A DNA stretch of 64,000 bases, taken from a candidate division KSB1 bacterium (GTDB taxonomy: Bacteria; Zhuqueibacterota; Zhuqueibacteria; Residuimicrobiales; Krinioviventaceae). A model generated the notes under the pieces. The model searched no databases, was not told where the DNA came from, and was given only the letters and a program-made list of their open reading frames with translations. The translations under genes were made by a program, and so were the position numbers. Shown here piece by piece: positions 8,857 through 17,923 of the stretch. Each line of letters opens with the position of its first letter. The stretch's first letter is position 1. The stretch covers positions 12,865 to 76,864 of the forward strand of contig JAPDQV010000007.1 of the NCBI GenBank assembly GCA_034505495.1. Direction: 5' to 3'.

Positions 8857-10737
8857 ATGATCCGAAAGATATTTGTATTTCTCGCTTGGATTGCCGTAGC
8901 CGGTTATTGCCAAGTCCCGGCCGATGACTTGGAACGGTTGGCAGAGTCGGATGAAACAGTCGACGACAACTCACTTTTTGAACAGCTCGATCAGCTGGCG
9001 CGCCGCCCTATCGATCTCAATCGTGCGACGACGCAGGAGCTTGCCGAGCTGCCGATTCCCTCGGTAGTCAGCGCAAAGATTCTGAACTACCGCATAAAGC
9101 ATGGGCCGTTCCAATCGATTGAGGACCTGCTCAAAATCAGAGGGCTATCGGCCTATTTGCCTCAGATTCAGCCCTTTATCGTCATCGAGCCGCCGGCGGC
9201 AAAAATTCATGCCAGCGGTCGTCATCGCCTGCGGAACAAGACGGCAAAAAGCAGCGATCAGTTCTTTTTGGCGAGTCAGGTGTATAATCGCCTTCGCGTG
9301 GAATGGAAAAAGACAGCCTGCGGAATTTTGATCGAAAAAGATGCGGGTGAAGCGGCTTTTGACGATTTTGTAACCGGACACATAATTAGTGAACCGGTTA
9401 CCGGTATGCGGATAATCTTGGGCGACTATACGGTCGAAGCAGGCAGAGGGCTGGTATTCGGCGGACCTTTTTCTTTGCCTTTGGGAACCGATCCGATGAC
9501 GCCCGCCAAGCTGAAACGTACCGGAGCTTTTCCCTTTCTGTCCGCAAATGAAAATTTTCCCTTCCGCGGCGCGGCGCTGCAGTTTCATCGCGGACCTCTG
9601 CTGCTCTGTGTATTTGGCAGCGATAAAAGACGAGACGCCTCGATTGAGGAGGGTCAAGTCGTCTCGCTGCCGGAAGACGGCCTGCACCGAACGCCGGCGG
9701 AGCTCCGGCGCCGCAAAGCGCTGCGCGAGTGTTCCGAAGGCATGGCACTGCTTTATAATCCTTTCCAGAATCTACGGTTGGGCGCCGCGACGCTCCAAAA
9801 CCGATTTTTTGCGCCTTTTGCTGATGAGGAATATGGAAAGCCGCGGAAATTTACCGGCAACAAGAATCGCCTAGGAAGCCTTTTCGGAGAGTTTATACTG
9901 GAAGATGTCGCTCTATTTGGAGAAGCAGCCTGGTGCATGGCGGGAGGAACGGCTTGGACCTTCGGCGCTCTCGGCAACGGCGCAGATTACGATTGGATTC
10001 TTATCCGGCGCCGTTATTCCCCCGACTTTTTCAGCTTTTATGCCTCCGCTTTCGGCGAGCCCAAAGCGAACAATCAGGAGGGTTTTTATTTGGGCGGAGA
10101 GTATCGCCTGTCGCCGGTTCTGCAGGCATCGTTTTATTACGATCAAGCTAAAAAAATGTCCGTCTTTCAGCCTTCCGGTGCCATAGGTGATGTTTTGATG
10201 ATCGGACTTCAGGCAAAATTTTCAAAGATGACGGTTCGTTCCCGCTTGAAATTGCGCAAGCGCAGCGAGAACGTCAAAACCCTTGACAAGTTCGGTAACC
10301 TGGTTTCCGCAGAGGCCGAAGAACAGCGCGGCACCTGGCGAACCGAGATGGAAGTTCGCCCGCATCGCTTTATCACTGTTCGCAATGCGGTTGAGCTCTC
10401 ATTTGCTTCGAGAGCTACAAGGCGGCTTGGCGACGGCTCTTTGTTAAGCTGTCGGCTGCAGATGAATATGCGTTCCTTGCGGATGAGTGTAGGTTCTTCG
10501 TTTTTCGATGCGTCGAACTATGCTTTACGCTTCTATCAGCCTGAATCAGATTTTCCGGGGGCATTGCCTCTGGTTATGCTTTATGGGCAGGGTGTCAGAA
10601 GCTATGCTGTCCTTGCTGCAAAAATTTTTGCTTTGACGTTGTCGGCAAAATATGAGCAGACGGTTTATCGCTATCGACCTGCTGGTGGAAATGATGATAA
10701 TCGGCGCATTTCCCTGCAAATGGATTGGCAGTGGTAG
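8857..10737 (+). CDS. Helix-hairpin-helix protein with predicted outer-membrane barrel
   Basis: 626 residues. After a signal peptide (LAWIAVAGYCQ) comes a ComEA-like helix-hairpin-helix region (residues ~50-108): PIDLNRATTQELAELP, then YRIKHGPFQSIEDLLKIRG. The remaining 500 residues look like a beta-barrel, with alternating strands, many aromatics and motifs such as ILGDYTVEAGRGLVFGGPF. Proteins with this architecture are common in Bacteroidota, Ignavibacteria and KSB1 and have no firm function. The HhH part could bind DNA during uptake or simply act as a periplasmic adaptor. It begins 4 bases after the PorV-like gene, so the two are probably one operon. Confidence 0.72.
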   Translation: MIRKIFVFLAWIAVAGYCQVPADDLERLAESDETVDDNSLFEQLDQLARRPIDLNRATTQELAELPIPSVVSAKILNYRIKHGPFQSIEDLLKIRGLSAYLPQIQPFIVIEPPAAKIHASGRHRLRNKTAKSSDQFFLASQVYNRLRVEWKKTACGILIEKDAGEAAFDDFVTGHIISEPVTGMRIILGDYTVEAGRGLVFGGPFSLPLGTDPMTPAKLKRTGAFPFLSANENFPFRGAALQFHRGPLLLCVFGSDKRRDASIEEGQVVSLPEDGLHRTPAELRRRKALRECSEGMALLYNPFQNLRLGAATLQNRFFAPFADEEYGKPRKFTGNKNRLGSLFGEFILEDVALFGEAAWCMAGGTAWTFGALGNGADYDWILIRRRYSPDFFSFYASAFGEPKANNQEGFYLGGEYRLSPVLQASFYYDQAKKMSVFQPSGAIGDVLMIGLQAKFSKMTVRSRLKLRKRSENVKTLDKFGNLVSAEAEEQRGTWRTEMEVRPHRFITVRNAVELSFASRATRRLGDGSLLSCRLQMNMRSLRMSVGSSFFDASNYALRFYQPESDFPGALPLVMLYGQGVRSYAVLAAKIFALTLSAKYEQTVYRYRPAGGNDDNRRISLQMDWQW

Positions 10738-10866
10738 ATTTTTAAATAGTTGATGACAGGCTCTCTTTAAAACATCCTACGATATTGCAAATATAAAAGA
10801 TGAATTATAGGTTGAATATATCCGGTATAATGTCTATATTTTCCCAGAATAAAGAAAGATTTTATC

Positions 10867-11415
10867 ATGAGTTGGTTTGTCGAAAAGGCACGCTCGCTGC
10901 GGCTCTTAAGTTATCAATCCATTTCCAAAAGAGAAAAAAAATTTCGGGCTTTGGATTTGGGGCAGACGATCAGGACGGCTAAACGGGTCTGCTTTTGTTT
11001 GCCCGCCATACAGGAGAACCTTGATGGTGCCGGCCGGATGCTTGAACAATTCTCCCGCTCGTTTCCCAACTGCGAGGCGGTCCTTATCACCTTTTACGAT
11101 GGCGGAATTCGACAATGGTTTGGATCGCAGCAGGTGATTGTGGTGAAACCTGAGGATTTGAACTGGTACGGCCATCCAAAAGCCTCTCTGCTCAAACGTG
11201 CGGGTGGCCGCCCGTTTGACTTGGCGCTCGACCTCAATATTGCCTATGATTTTACCAGCTTGGCGACGATCTGGCAGACGGATGCTCTTTTGCGGATCGG
11301 CTTTTACGATCCGATTCGGGAACCGTTCTACAGCTTTATGTTCCACCCTAATCCCGAAACGCCTGCCGAAAGGGCCTATCAACAATTTTTTAACCTGCTC
11401 GTTCAATTCAAATAA
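10867..11415 (+). CDS. DUF6913-like protein with Rossmann-type fold
   Basis: 182 residues, no signal peptide. The order of blocks resembles the Bacteroidota DUF6913 family: a basic helical N-terminus, an alpha/beta segment (KRVCFCLPAIQEN), KPEDLNWYGHPK, FDLALDLNIAYDFTSLATIWQ, then LLRIGFYDPIREPFYSFMFHP and a closing helix. The fold also recalls the N-terminal half of family 9 (heptosyltransferase-like) glycosyltransferases, so a remote carbohydrate link is possible. A TATAAT at 10826-10831 could serve it, without a convincing -35. Function unknown. Confidence 0.65.
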   Translation: MSWFVEKARSLRLLSYQSISKREKKFRALDLGQTIRTAKRVCFCLPAIQENLDGAGRMLEQFSRSFPNCEAVLITFYDGGIRQWFGSQQVIVVKPEDLNWYGHPKASLLKRAGGRPFDLALDLNIAYDFTSLATIWQTDALLRIGFYDPIREPFYSFMFHPNPETPAERAYQQFFNLLVQFK

Positions 11416-11505
11416 AATCTCTTGAAATTCTTTTTCAGCAGTTTCGAAGCTCGGTAAAGCAAAGTGATCATCAAGACGGATGAGCTGGTCAAAGGGTAAA
11501 ATGTT

Positions 11506-13260
11506 ATGAAATGGAAAAGGACGCATCGTTGCGGTGAATTGAACCGCACTCATGCCGGTCAACAAGTGGTTTTGATGGGATGGATCGCCGGTCGACGCGA
11601 TCACGGCGGCATCATTTTTATCGATCTTCGCGATCGTTGGGGGATTGTTCAAATCAACATCGGTCCGGAATCGGCCGCCTATGAGCAGGCCAAGCGTCTG
11701 CGAAATGAATGGGTGGCGGCGTTCAAGGGAACTGTGGTGCTTCGCCCTGCCGGCATGGTCAATCCGAATCTTCCAACCGGCGAGATCGAGTTGTTGGCAA
11801 ATGAGATCGACGTTCTCAACACCTCACAAACACCTCCGTTTTTGATCGCCAACGAGGTGACGGTAACCGAAGACCTGCGACTTAAATACCGTTATTTGGA
11901 TCTGCGCCGGCCCGAAATGCAGCGCAATCTCATTTTGCGCCATCAAACGGCGCAGACGGTGCGACGTTATTTTAACAGCCTCGATTTTTTAGAGATCGAA
12001 ACTCCCTTTTTGATGAAGAGCACACCCGAAGGCGCCCGGGACTTTTTGGTTCCCAGCCGTATTTGGCACGGCAAATTCTTTGCATTACCTCAGTCGCCGC
12101 AGACCTATAAGCAGCTGCTGATGATTTCCGGATTTGACCGCTATTATCAAATCGTCCGCTGTTTCCGCGACGAAGATTTGCGCGCCGACCGTCAGCCCGA
12201 ATTCACCCAAATCGACGTCGAAATGAGCTTTGTCGATGAGCAGGACGTGATGGGCGTGATGGAAGGCCTGATGCAGACGATTTTCAAAGAGGTTTTGGGT
12301 AAAGACATTTCGACACCATTCCCGCGCCTTACTTATGATGAGGCGATGGAAAAGTACGGCATCGACCGGCCCGATCTGCGTTACGGTATGGAAATCCATA
12401 CTGTCTCCGAGGTGGTGCGCGATTGTGAATTCAAGGTTTTTTCCGACGCGGTCAAATCGGGCCGAACGGTGGCCGGCATTTGTGCCCCGGGTTGCGCCGG
12501 CTATTCCCGCAAACAGCTCGACGATCTGACCGAATGGGCAAAAAAGCGCGGCGCCGGGGGATTGGCGGCAATCAAAGTCGTCGAGGGCAAGTTGGAGGGT
12601 TCCCTGGCCAAGTATTTTACCGAAGCACAAGCAGCGGCGTTATTGCAGGAATTCAAGGCTGCCGACGGCGATCTGCTGCTGTTATGCGCCGAAGAACGGG
12701 ATGTGGCGCGCCGCATTTTGGCCGAGCTCCGCAACGAAATGGCGGCGCGTCTCAATTTGATCGATCCTTCCGTTTTTCATTTTTCCTGGATCGTCGATTT
12801 TCCGCTGCTTGAATGGAGCGCCGAAGAAGGCCGCTGGGTGGCGCTGCATCATCCGTTTACGTCGCCGGTGTATGAAGATGAGGACAAACTGCTGACTGAT
12901 CCCGGCCGCGTACGCGCACGTGCGTACGACATGGTCATCAACGGAATCGAAGTGGGCGGCGGGAGCATTCGAATTCACAAACCCGATCTGCAAAAGCGTA
13001 TGTTCGAGGCGCTCAAGATATCGGAAGAGGAATCGCAGCAGAAGTTCGGATTTTTATTGGAAGCTTTGCAGTACGGCGCACCGCCGCACGGAGGGATTGC
13101 CTTCGGATTCGATCGGCTTGTTATGCTTTTGGCCGGACGGTCATCAATTCGCGATGTAATTGCTTTTCCCAAGACGACGACCGCTTCTTCGCTGATGGAC
13201 GGTGCCCCCTCCGAAGTCGATCCGAAGCAGCTTGTCGAGCTGGGTCTCCGGCTCCGTTAA
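11506..13260 (+). CDS. aspS: Aspartyl-tRNA synthetase, bacterial type
   Basis: 584 residues, the bacterial length. An OB-fold anticodon-binding domain (1-105, with LMGWIAGRRDHGGIIFIDLRD) leads into the class II core with motif 2 (FRDEDLRADRQPEFTQ). A GAD insertion domain of about 130 residues typical of bacterial AspRS/AsnRS types comes next, followed by motif 3 (GIAFGFDRLVMLLAG). It charges tRNA-Asp. Whether it is discriminating or also charges tRNA-Asn cannot be settled by eye. It stands alone between the DUF6913-like gene and the promoter at 13313. Confidence 0.97.
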   Translation: MKWKRTHRCGELNRTHAGQQVVLMGWIAGRRDHGGIIFIDLRDRWGIVQINIGPESAAYEQAKRLRNEWVAAFKGTVVLRPAGMVNPNLPTGEIELLANEIDVLNTSQTPPFLIANEVTVTEDLRLKYRYLDLRRPEMQRNLILRHQTAQTVRRYFNSLDFLEIETPFLMKSTPEGARDFLVPSRIWHGKFFALPQSPQTYKQLLMISGFDRYYQIVRCFRDEDLRADRQPEFTQIDVEMSFVDEQDVMGVMEGLMQTIFKEVLGKDISTPFPRLTYDEAMEKYGIDRPDLRYGMEIHTVSEVVRDCEFKVFSDAVKSGRTVAGICAPGCAGYSRKQLDDLTEWAKKRGAGGLAAIKVVEGKLEGSLAKYFTEAQAAALLQEFKAADGDLLLLCAEERDVARRILAELRNEMAARLNLIDPSVFHFSWIVDFPLLEWSAEEGRWVALHHPFTSPVYEDEDKLLTDPGRVRARAYDMVINGIEVGGGSIRIHKPDLQKRMFEALKISEEESQQKFGFLLEALQYGAPPHGGIAFGFDRLVMLLAGRSSIRDVIAFPKTTTASSLMDGAPSEVDPKQLVELGLRLR

Positions 13261-13312
13261 TGGGAAAGAAATGTGTAAAAATATGACAATATATGATAAT
13301 TCTATTTTTCAC

Positions 13313-13341
13313 TTGACAATAAGAAGGGTTTTTTGTAAAAT
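13313..13341 (+). promoter_or_regulatory. Strong sigma70-type promoter before the lipoprotein gene
   Basis: TTGACA at 13313-13318 and TAAAAT at 13336-13341 with a 17-base spacer, a near-consensus pair. A second TTGACA at 13345-13350 followed 17 bases later by TAAAAG (13368-13373) looks like a tandem promoter. This fits high expression of an abundant envelope lipoprotein. Confidence 0.65.
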
Positions 13342-13404
13342 GATTTGACAAAAGGTGCGCTGTACAGTAAAAGCACGTAACTGTCGAAAGGAGGTGTAGC
13401 GTTG

Positions 13405-13671
13405 ATGCGTAAAAAAAGCATGGCGGCCATGATGGTGATTGTGCTGCTGGCGGCGGTTTTTGTAATGACGGGATGTACCAAGTATGCCAAGCAGGAACAA
13501 TTGCAAAAATTGGAAGAGACCAAGTCGGCGGCCTTGGCGGCTGAAAAGTCATTGAACGACTGCAAAGCGGAAACGGCCAAATTGGAAGACGAATTGGCGA
13601 AGCAAAAGCAGGCGTTGGAGGACATGAAGGCCGAGAAAGAGACGGTTTCCAAACGTCTTGCAGAGATGTAA
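13405..13671 (+). CDS. Small coiled-coil lipoprotein
   Basis: About 89 residues. A TTG at 13402 and an ATG at 13405 are both in frame, behind AAAGGAGGTG (13387-13396). The signal sequence (VIVLLAAVFVMTGC) ends in a lipobox-like MTGC, so the mature protein begins at Cys and is probably lipidated. The mature part is a continuous alpha-helix rich in Lys, Glu and Ala with heptad-like Leu spacing, recalling Lpp or the trimeric lipoproteins that tether the outer membrane to peptidoglycan. No terminal Lys of the Lpp type: it ends in RLAEM. The strong promoter and the LysM gene 37 bases downstream suggest a shared structural role. Confidence 0.8.
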   Translation: MRKKSMAAMMVIVLLAAVFVMTGCTKYAKQEQLQKLEETKSAALAAEKSLNDCKAETAKLEDELAKQKQALEDMKAEKETVSKRLAEM

Positions 13672-13708
13672 GAGAGTCATGAACCTGAAAACTGTTGGAG
13701 CATAATTT

Positions 13709-14557
13709 ATGAAAGAGACCAGCAAAATCGTAGTATTAATCGTGACGGCTCTTGCTCTGACTTTGGGCGCTTCCCTCTCCTTCGCTCAGGCCAAAATGAC
13801 GATGGCAGAGTACAACAAGCAGATGGCCGAATGGCAGGCGCGGTTGGAAGCCGCCGAAAAGGGCAAAGTCGAATGTGCCGCAAAAAATGAATCGCTGAAA
13901 AAGCAGATTGGCGAGCTGCAGGCACAAACCGATCAAGTTTGGAAAGAGATTCTGGCGCTGATCGGTGTTGATCAGGCTGCCGTGGATGCGTTTCGGGCGG
14001 AATTGAAGGCGTTGGACGCCAAATGCGATGGACTCCTGGCACTCAGCCCGGAAGAGCTGTTCAAAAAACGCGCTGACGTCAATGAAATCGAAGCTAAACT
14101 GGCCGAGCTGAAAAAGAACCGGATCGCGGTTTTGAGCGAGATGCAAAAGCTTATCGCCCAGATCGAGGGCAAGCTGGCCCAGATCAAGAGCAAGATGCCC
14201 AAGGCGATCTATGACACCTACACTGTAGTCGTCGGCGATTATCTGTGGAAGATATCCGGCAAGAAGGACATTTACAACGATCCGATGCAGTGGATGCGGA
14301 TTTATTCCTATAATCGCGACCAAATCAAAAATCCGGACCTCATTTATCCGAATTGGGTGCTAAAGATTCAGCGCGAATGCGGGCCGGATGAGTACCTGGT
14401 GGCCAAGGGCGACTATCTCCAGAAAATCGCCGCCAATCCGCAGGTGCTCGGCGATCCGACCTCCTGGACCAAGATTTACGAGAAAAACAAAGACATCATC
14501 GGCGATGATCCGAATCTGATCTTCCCCCATACGGTGCTGATCATTCCGAAGAACTAG
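13709..14557 (+). CDS. Periplasmic coiled-coil protein with two LysM-like domains
   Basis: 282 residues. A signal peptide (ALALTLGASLSFAQA) is followed by a long coiled coil (about 30-165) and two C-terminal LysM-like modules. The first (YTVVVGDYLWKISGKK to DLIYPNWVLKI) is clear, the second (YLVAKGDYLQKIAANP to NLIFPHTVLIIP) equally so. LysM binds the glycan strands of peptidoglycan, and the tail resembles the LysM of YgaU/LysM-BON and Treponema/Chlorobi periplasmic proteins. Together with the preceding coiled-coil lipoprotein it could link the outer membrane to the wall. A strong terminator follows directly. Confidence 0.85.
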   Translation: MKETSKIVVLIVTALALTLGASLSFAQAKMTMAEYNKQMAEWQARLEAAEKGKVECAAKNESLKKQIGELQAQTDQVWKEILALIGVDQAAVDAFRAELKALDAKCDGLLALSPEELFKKRADVNEIEAKLAELKKNRIAVLSEMQKLIAQIEGKLAQIKSKMPKAIYDTYTVVVGDYLWKISGKKDIYNDPMQWMRIYSYNRDQIKNPDLIYPNWVLKIQRECGPDEYLVAKGDYLQKIAANPQVLGDPTSWTKIYEKNKDIIGDDPNLIFPHTVLIIPKN

Positions 14558-14580
14558 TTACGTGTTTGTACAGTGATCGA

Positions 14581-14625
14581 AACTCTCAGTTTGATAAGCA
14601 ATTATCAGGCTGAGAGTTTTTTTAT
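14581..14625 (+). terminator. Rho-independent terminator after the LysM gene
   Basis: AACTCTCAG (14581-14589) pairs perfectly with CTGAGAGTT (14610-14618). Inside, TGATAA pairs with TTATCA around a GCAA tetraloop, giving a long two-part stem, and a T-run follows. It closes the lipoprotein-LysM unit. Confidence 0.9.
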
Positions 14626-14651
14626 TAAAGGATTTTCGGAGAAGTAAGCGA

Positions 14652-15656
14652 TTGAATCAAACGAACGAGGTTATTGAAAAAAAAATCTACTTAAAGGGGA
14701 TCGACCCCATTCTTTTCTACGGCGCTCAAGATGCCAACTTGCTTTTCCTCGAGCAGTTCCTCAATGCGCGCATTGTTGCGCGCGGAAATGAAATCCTCCT
14801 TCGCGGCAGCGAGGAAGACGTGGCGCAGGCGGAGCGGATCGTCAATGAGCTGATCTTTATCGTCAATCGTAAAGGAGCCGTCAATAGCGACGACATCGAG
14901 ACGGTCGCCCGCCTTTCCGACTGGAAAAATCGGCCTTCCCAGGAGCCGGAAAGGACGATCTATTTTACCAAAAACGGCGCAGTCAAGCCGAAATCACCCG
15001 GACAAGAAAAATATTGGCAGGCCGTCCAAAAGAACGACATCGTTTTTGCCATCGGACCGGCCGGAACCGGAAAGACCTTTTTGGCCGTGGCAATGGCTTT
15101 GGCGTTTTTGCGGGACAAAGCGGTCGATCGCATCATCCTATGCCGACCGGCGGTGGAGGCGGGCGAAAGTCTGGGGTTCCTGCCCGGTGATCTGCGCGAA
15201 AAGGTCGATCCCTATCTTCGTCCTTTGTATGATGCCTTGTTCGACATGGTTTCCGCCGACAAGCTGCGCAAGATGATGCAGGATCAGATTATCGAAATTG
15301 TGCCGCTCGCCTATATGCGCGGTCGTACCCTCAACAGCTGCTTTGTCATCCTCGACGAGGCCCAGAACAGCACTTCGGCGCAGATGAAGATGTTTCTCAC
15401 CCGCTTGGGCCCGAATTCACACGCCATCATCACCGGCGATATTACGCAAATCGATCTGCCGAGCAAAACGGTCTCCGGCCTGGTGGAGATCCAGGAAATT
15501 CTGCAGGGAATCGACGGAATCGAATTTGTCTATCTGACTGAGCGGGATGTTGTCCGCCACCGTCTGGTGAGGGAGATCATCAAGGCCTACGAACAGTTCA
15601 ACGGCAGGAACGCCAAAGCCGATGCGGCGGAAGGCGTCTCAGGGAACAGCGGATGA
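14652..15656 (+). CDS. phoH: PhoH-family ATPase (YbeZ)
   Basis: 334 residues from a TTG start with GGAGAAG upstream. An N-terminal KH-like segment (residues 20-80) precedes the P-loop domain with Walker A GPAGTGKTF and Walker B VILDEAQNS, both typical of PhoH/YbeZ. YbeZ is a cytoplasmic ATPase that works with YbeY in rRNA processing and ribosome quality control. Its stop overlaps the pgpH start by 4 bases and ybeY follows, reproducing the classical ybeZ-ybeY-ybeX order with pgpH inserted. Confidence 0.95.
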   Translation: MNQTNEVIEKKIYLKGIDPILFYGAQDANLLFLEQFLNARIVARGNEILLRGSEEDVAQAERIVNELIFIVNRKGAVNSDDIETVARLSDWKNRPSQEPERTIYFTKNGAVKPKSPGQEKYWQAVQKNDIVFAIGPAGTGKTFLAVAMALAFLRDKAVDRIILCRPAVEAGESLGFLPGDLREKVDPYLRPLYDALFDMVSADKLRKMMQDQIIEIVPLAYMRGRTLNSCFVILDEAQNSTSAQMKMFLTRLGPNSHAIITGDITQIDLPSKTVSGLVEIQEILQGIDGIEFVYLTERDVVRHRLVREIIKAYEQFNGRNAKADAAEGVSGNSG

Positions 15657-17923
15657 ATATCCTCAATCGGATCAAAACTCTCAATGAAGAACGGCGTCTC
15701 TTTTCCGAGCCGTCGCGTTTGACTTTACGAGAGCATCGCCGAAAAATCGTCGGCATCGTGCTGCTTGCCGCCGTCATTACCGCTTTCTTTCCGCGTGGAA
15801 AATCCTTCGAATTTGCCGACCTTAAAGAAGGTCAAGTGTATATCGGCGAAGAAATCATTGCGCCTTTTACCTTTCCGGTCTTAAAAAGTCAGGAAGAATA
15901 CCAAAACGACGTCGAAGCGGCGCGGCGATCGGTGGTGCCCGTTTTCGTGCGACGGGACGATATTACCAAGGAGCAGCTCCAGCGCCTGAATCATTTCTTT
16001 CAAAGTGCCGAAGCGGAGATAAAGAGCAAAGCCGCAACCGTCGATCAGCTTCGGGTTGTCTTTAATGCTTTTCAGATTGCTTGCTCGGATCAGGACCTGC
16101 AGTTTTTGCTGGGAATGACACCGCCGTCTGCTTCGCGCGTTTCGGATCTACAAAGGACGGCCGCTCTGCGCCGCATTGCTGATGCCGTGACGCCGCTGGT
16201 GCAGGAAAAGCTGACCGTCGGAATTTTGGATGCGGGCAAATCCGATCTGGCCGGACGCGATGAAGTCTCTGTTCGACTCGGCGATCGGGAGACGCTCGAA
16301 TCGGTCAAGTATGTCCAGGACCTTGCTGAAGCCGGTGCAAATTTGTTGAAGGCGCTGCGGAGTTCGGGTCTTACAGAAGAAGAGGTCAAGATCGCCTATC
16401 ATGTCGGCTCTGCGTTCCTAAAGCCGAATCTTCTTTTCGACAAAACTGAAACCGAAAGCCGAATTGCCGACCGCATCGGCAGCGTGCCGTTGGCCAAAGA
16501 TCAGGTGCTTGAGGGCGAGCGAATCATCGACAGTCATCAGCGGCTGACACGGCAGCACCTGGAAAAACTGCACTCTCTCGCCGTCGCCAAGGCGGAACGG
16601 AGCGAAATGGCCGGCTTTTTCTCCAATGCGGCACCGGTTTTCGGCAAATTTCTGCTGGTTCTGGCGCTTTTGACGGTCCTCGCCGTCTATCTTTTTCGCG
16701 AAGAGGAGGCTATCTTTAACAGTGAGAAAAAGCTGAGTCTCATTGCACTCAATTTGCTCCTCCTGGTAATCATTGCCTACCTGGTCAACCGTTTCGCCGT
16801 CGATCCGCTTGTCATTCCGACCGCAGCTTTTTCGATGGCCGTGACGGTCTTTTTCGGCGCCCGCGTAGGGATAATGACGACCCTTGTCGCCGCTCTGCTG
16901 CTGGGCGCCATGCGCGGAAACGAATATGCTCTGGTCTTTCTTTCCTTAACAACCGGTATGGCGGCCGTGCAGACGGTACGTAAAGTACGAAGGAGAGATT
17001 GGATCATCCGCTCGGGTCTCTTGACTTCAGGAGCTTATCTCGCAACCATCATCATTCTGAGTCTTGTCGCTTATGCACCCTTGGGCAAGTTTTTCCGCAG
17101 CGCCTCCATCGGCGTCTTGAACGGTTTTCTCGCTCCCGGCCTCGCTTATTTGATGATTATTGTCTTTGAGTCGATGTTTGACCTCACGACGGATATGACG
17201 CTTTTAGAATTGTCGGATTTCAATCATCCGCTTTTGCGGAGACTGCTGCTCAACGCCCCGGGGACCTATCATCATAGTTACCTGGTGGCGTTGTTGTCGG
17301 AAGCAGCCGTAGAGGCTTTGGGCGGAAACGCCCTGTTGGCTCGCGTCGGAGCGCTTTATCACGATGTCGGCAAGTTGGAAAAACCCGAATATTTTATCGA
17401 AAACCAGACCAGCGGCAGAAATCCCCAGGAGAAACTGGCTCCGACGATGAGCGCCCTTATTCTTACCAACCACGTTCGTAAAGGACTGGAAATTGCCGGA
17501 GAATACGGACTGCCCAAGGAGCTGGAGGCCTTTATTCAGCAGCATCACGGCACGTCGTTGATGAGTTATTTCTATCAAAAGGCTCTGGATATGGGGACGG
17601 AGGCTGTTTCGGAAAATGAATTCCGCTACCCCGGGCCGCGACCGAAGACGCTGGAAACGGCGGTCGTCATGCTGGCGGATTCAGTCGAGGCGGCCTCGCG
17701 AACGCTCAAAGACCCGCCGCCGAATCGCGTACGGAACCTTATCGAACAGATCATCGACGAGCGCTTCAAGAGCGGTGAACTCGACGATTCGCCGTTGACG
17801 CTGCGGGATTTGTCAAAGATCGTCAATGCCTTTCATAAAGTACTCATCGGGCGTTTCCACGGTCGGGTGGATTATCCCAACCCCGTCAATAAGGAAAATG
17901 GAAAAGAGCAGACACAGAATTAA
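15653..17923 (+). CDS. pgpH: 7TM-HD cyclic-di-AMP phosphodiesterase (PgpH family)
   Basis: 756 residues. One N-terminal transmembrane helix (about 31-47) is followed by the extracellular 7TMR-HDED domain (60-310). A block of about seven transmembrane helices comes next (about 320-505), and a cytoplasmic HD domain (530-720) carries the metal motifs HHSYLVALL, LYHDVGKL and LTNHV. PgpH cleaves c-di-AMP in Firmicutes and the same architecture is widespread in FCB bacteria. It is coupled to phoH (ATGA overlap) and overlaps ybeY by 26 bases, so wall/osmolyte signalling and ribosome maturation genes share a transcript. Confidence 0.93.
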   Translation: MNILNRIKTLNEERRLFSEPSRLTLREHRRKIVGIVLLAAVITAFFPRGKSFEFADLKEGQVYIGEEIIAPFTFPVLKSQEEYQNDVEAARRSVVPVFVRRDDITKEQLQRLNHFFQSAEAEIKSKAATVDQLRVVFNAFQIACSDQDLQFLLGMTPPSASRVSDLQRTAALRRIADAVTPLVQEKLTVGILDAGKSDLAGRDEVSVRLGDRETLESVKYVQDLAEAGANLLKALRSSGLTEEEVKIAYHVGSAFLKPNLLFDKTETESRIADRIGSVPLAKDQVLEGERIIDSHQRLTRQHLEKLHSLAVAKAERSEMAGFFSNAAPVFGKFLLVLALLTVLAVYLFREEEAIFNSEKKLSLIALNLLLLVIIAYLVNRFAVDPLVIPTAAFSMAVTVFFGARVGIMTTLVAALLLGAMRGNEYALVFLSLTTGMAAVQTVRKVRRRDWIIRSGLLTSGAYLATIIILSLVAYAPLGKFFRSASIGVLNGFLAPGLAYLMIIVFESMFDLTTDMTLLELSDFNHPLLRRLLLNAPGTYHHSYLVALLSEAAVEALGGNALLARVGALYHDVGKLEKPEYFIENQTSGRNPQEKLAPTMSALILTNHVRKGLEIAGEYGLPKELEAFIQQHHGTSLMSYFYQKALDMGTEAVSENEFRYPGPRPKTLETAVVMLADSVEAASRTLKDPPPNRVRNLIEQIIDERFKSGELDDSPLTLRDLSKIVNAFHKVLIGRFHGRVDYPNPVNKENGKEQTQN

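Noticed and set aside
8064-8858. 264-codon minus-strand frame
   Set aside because: It is opposite the PorV-like gene; no family, no start signals.
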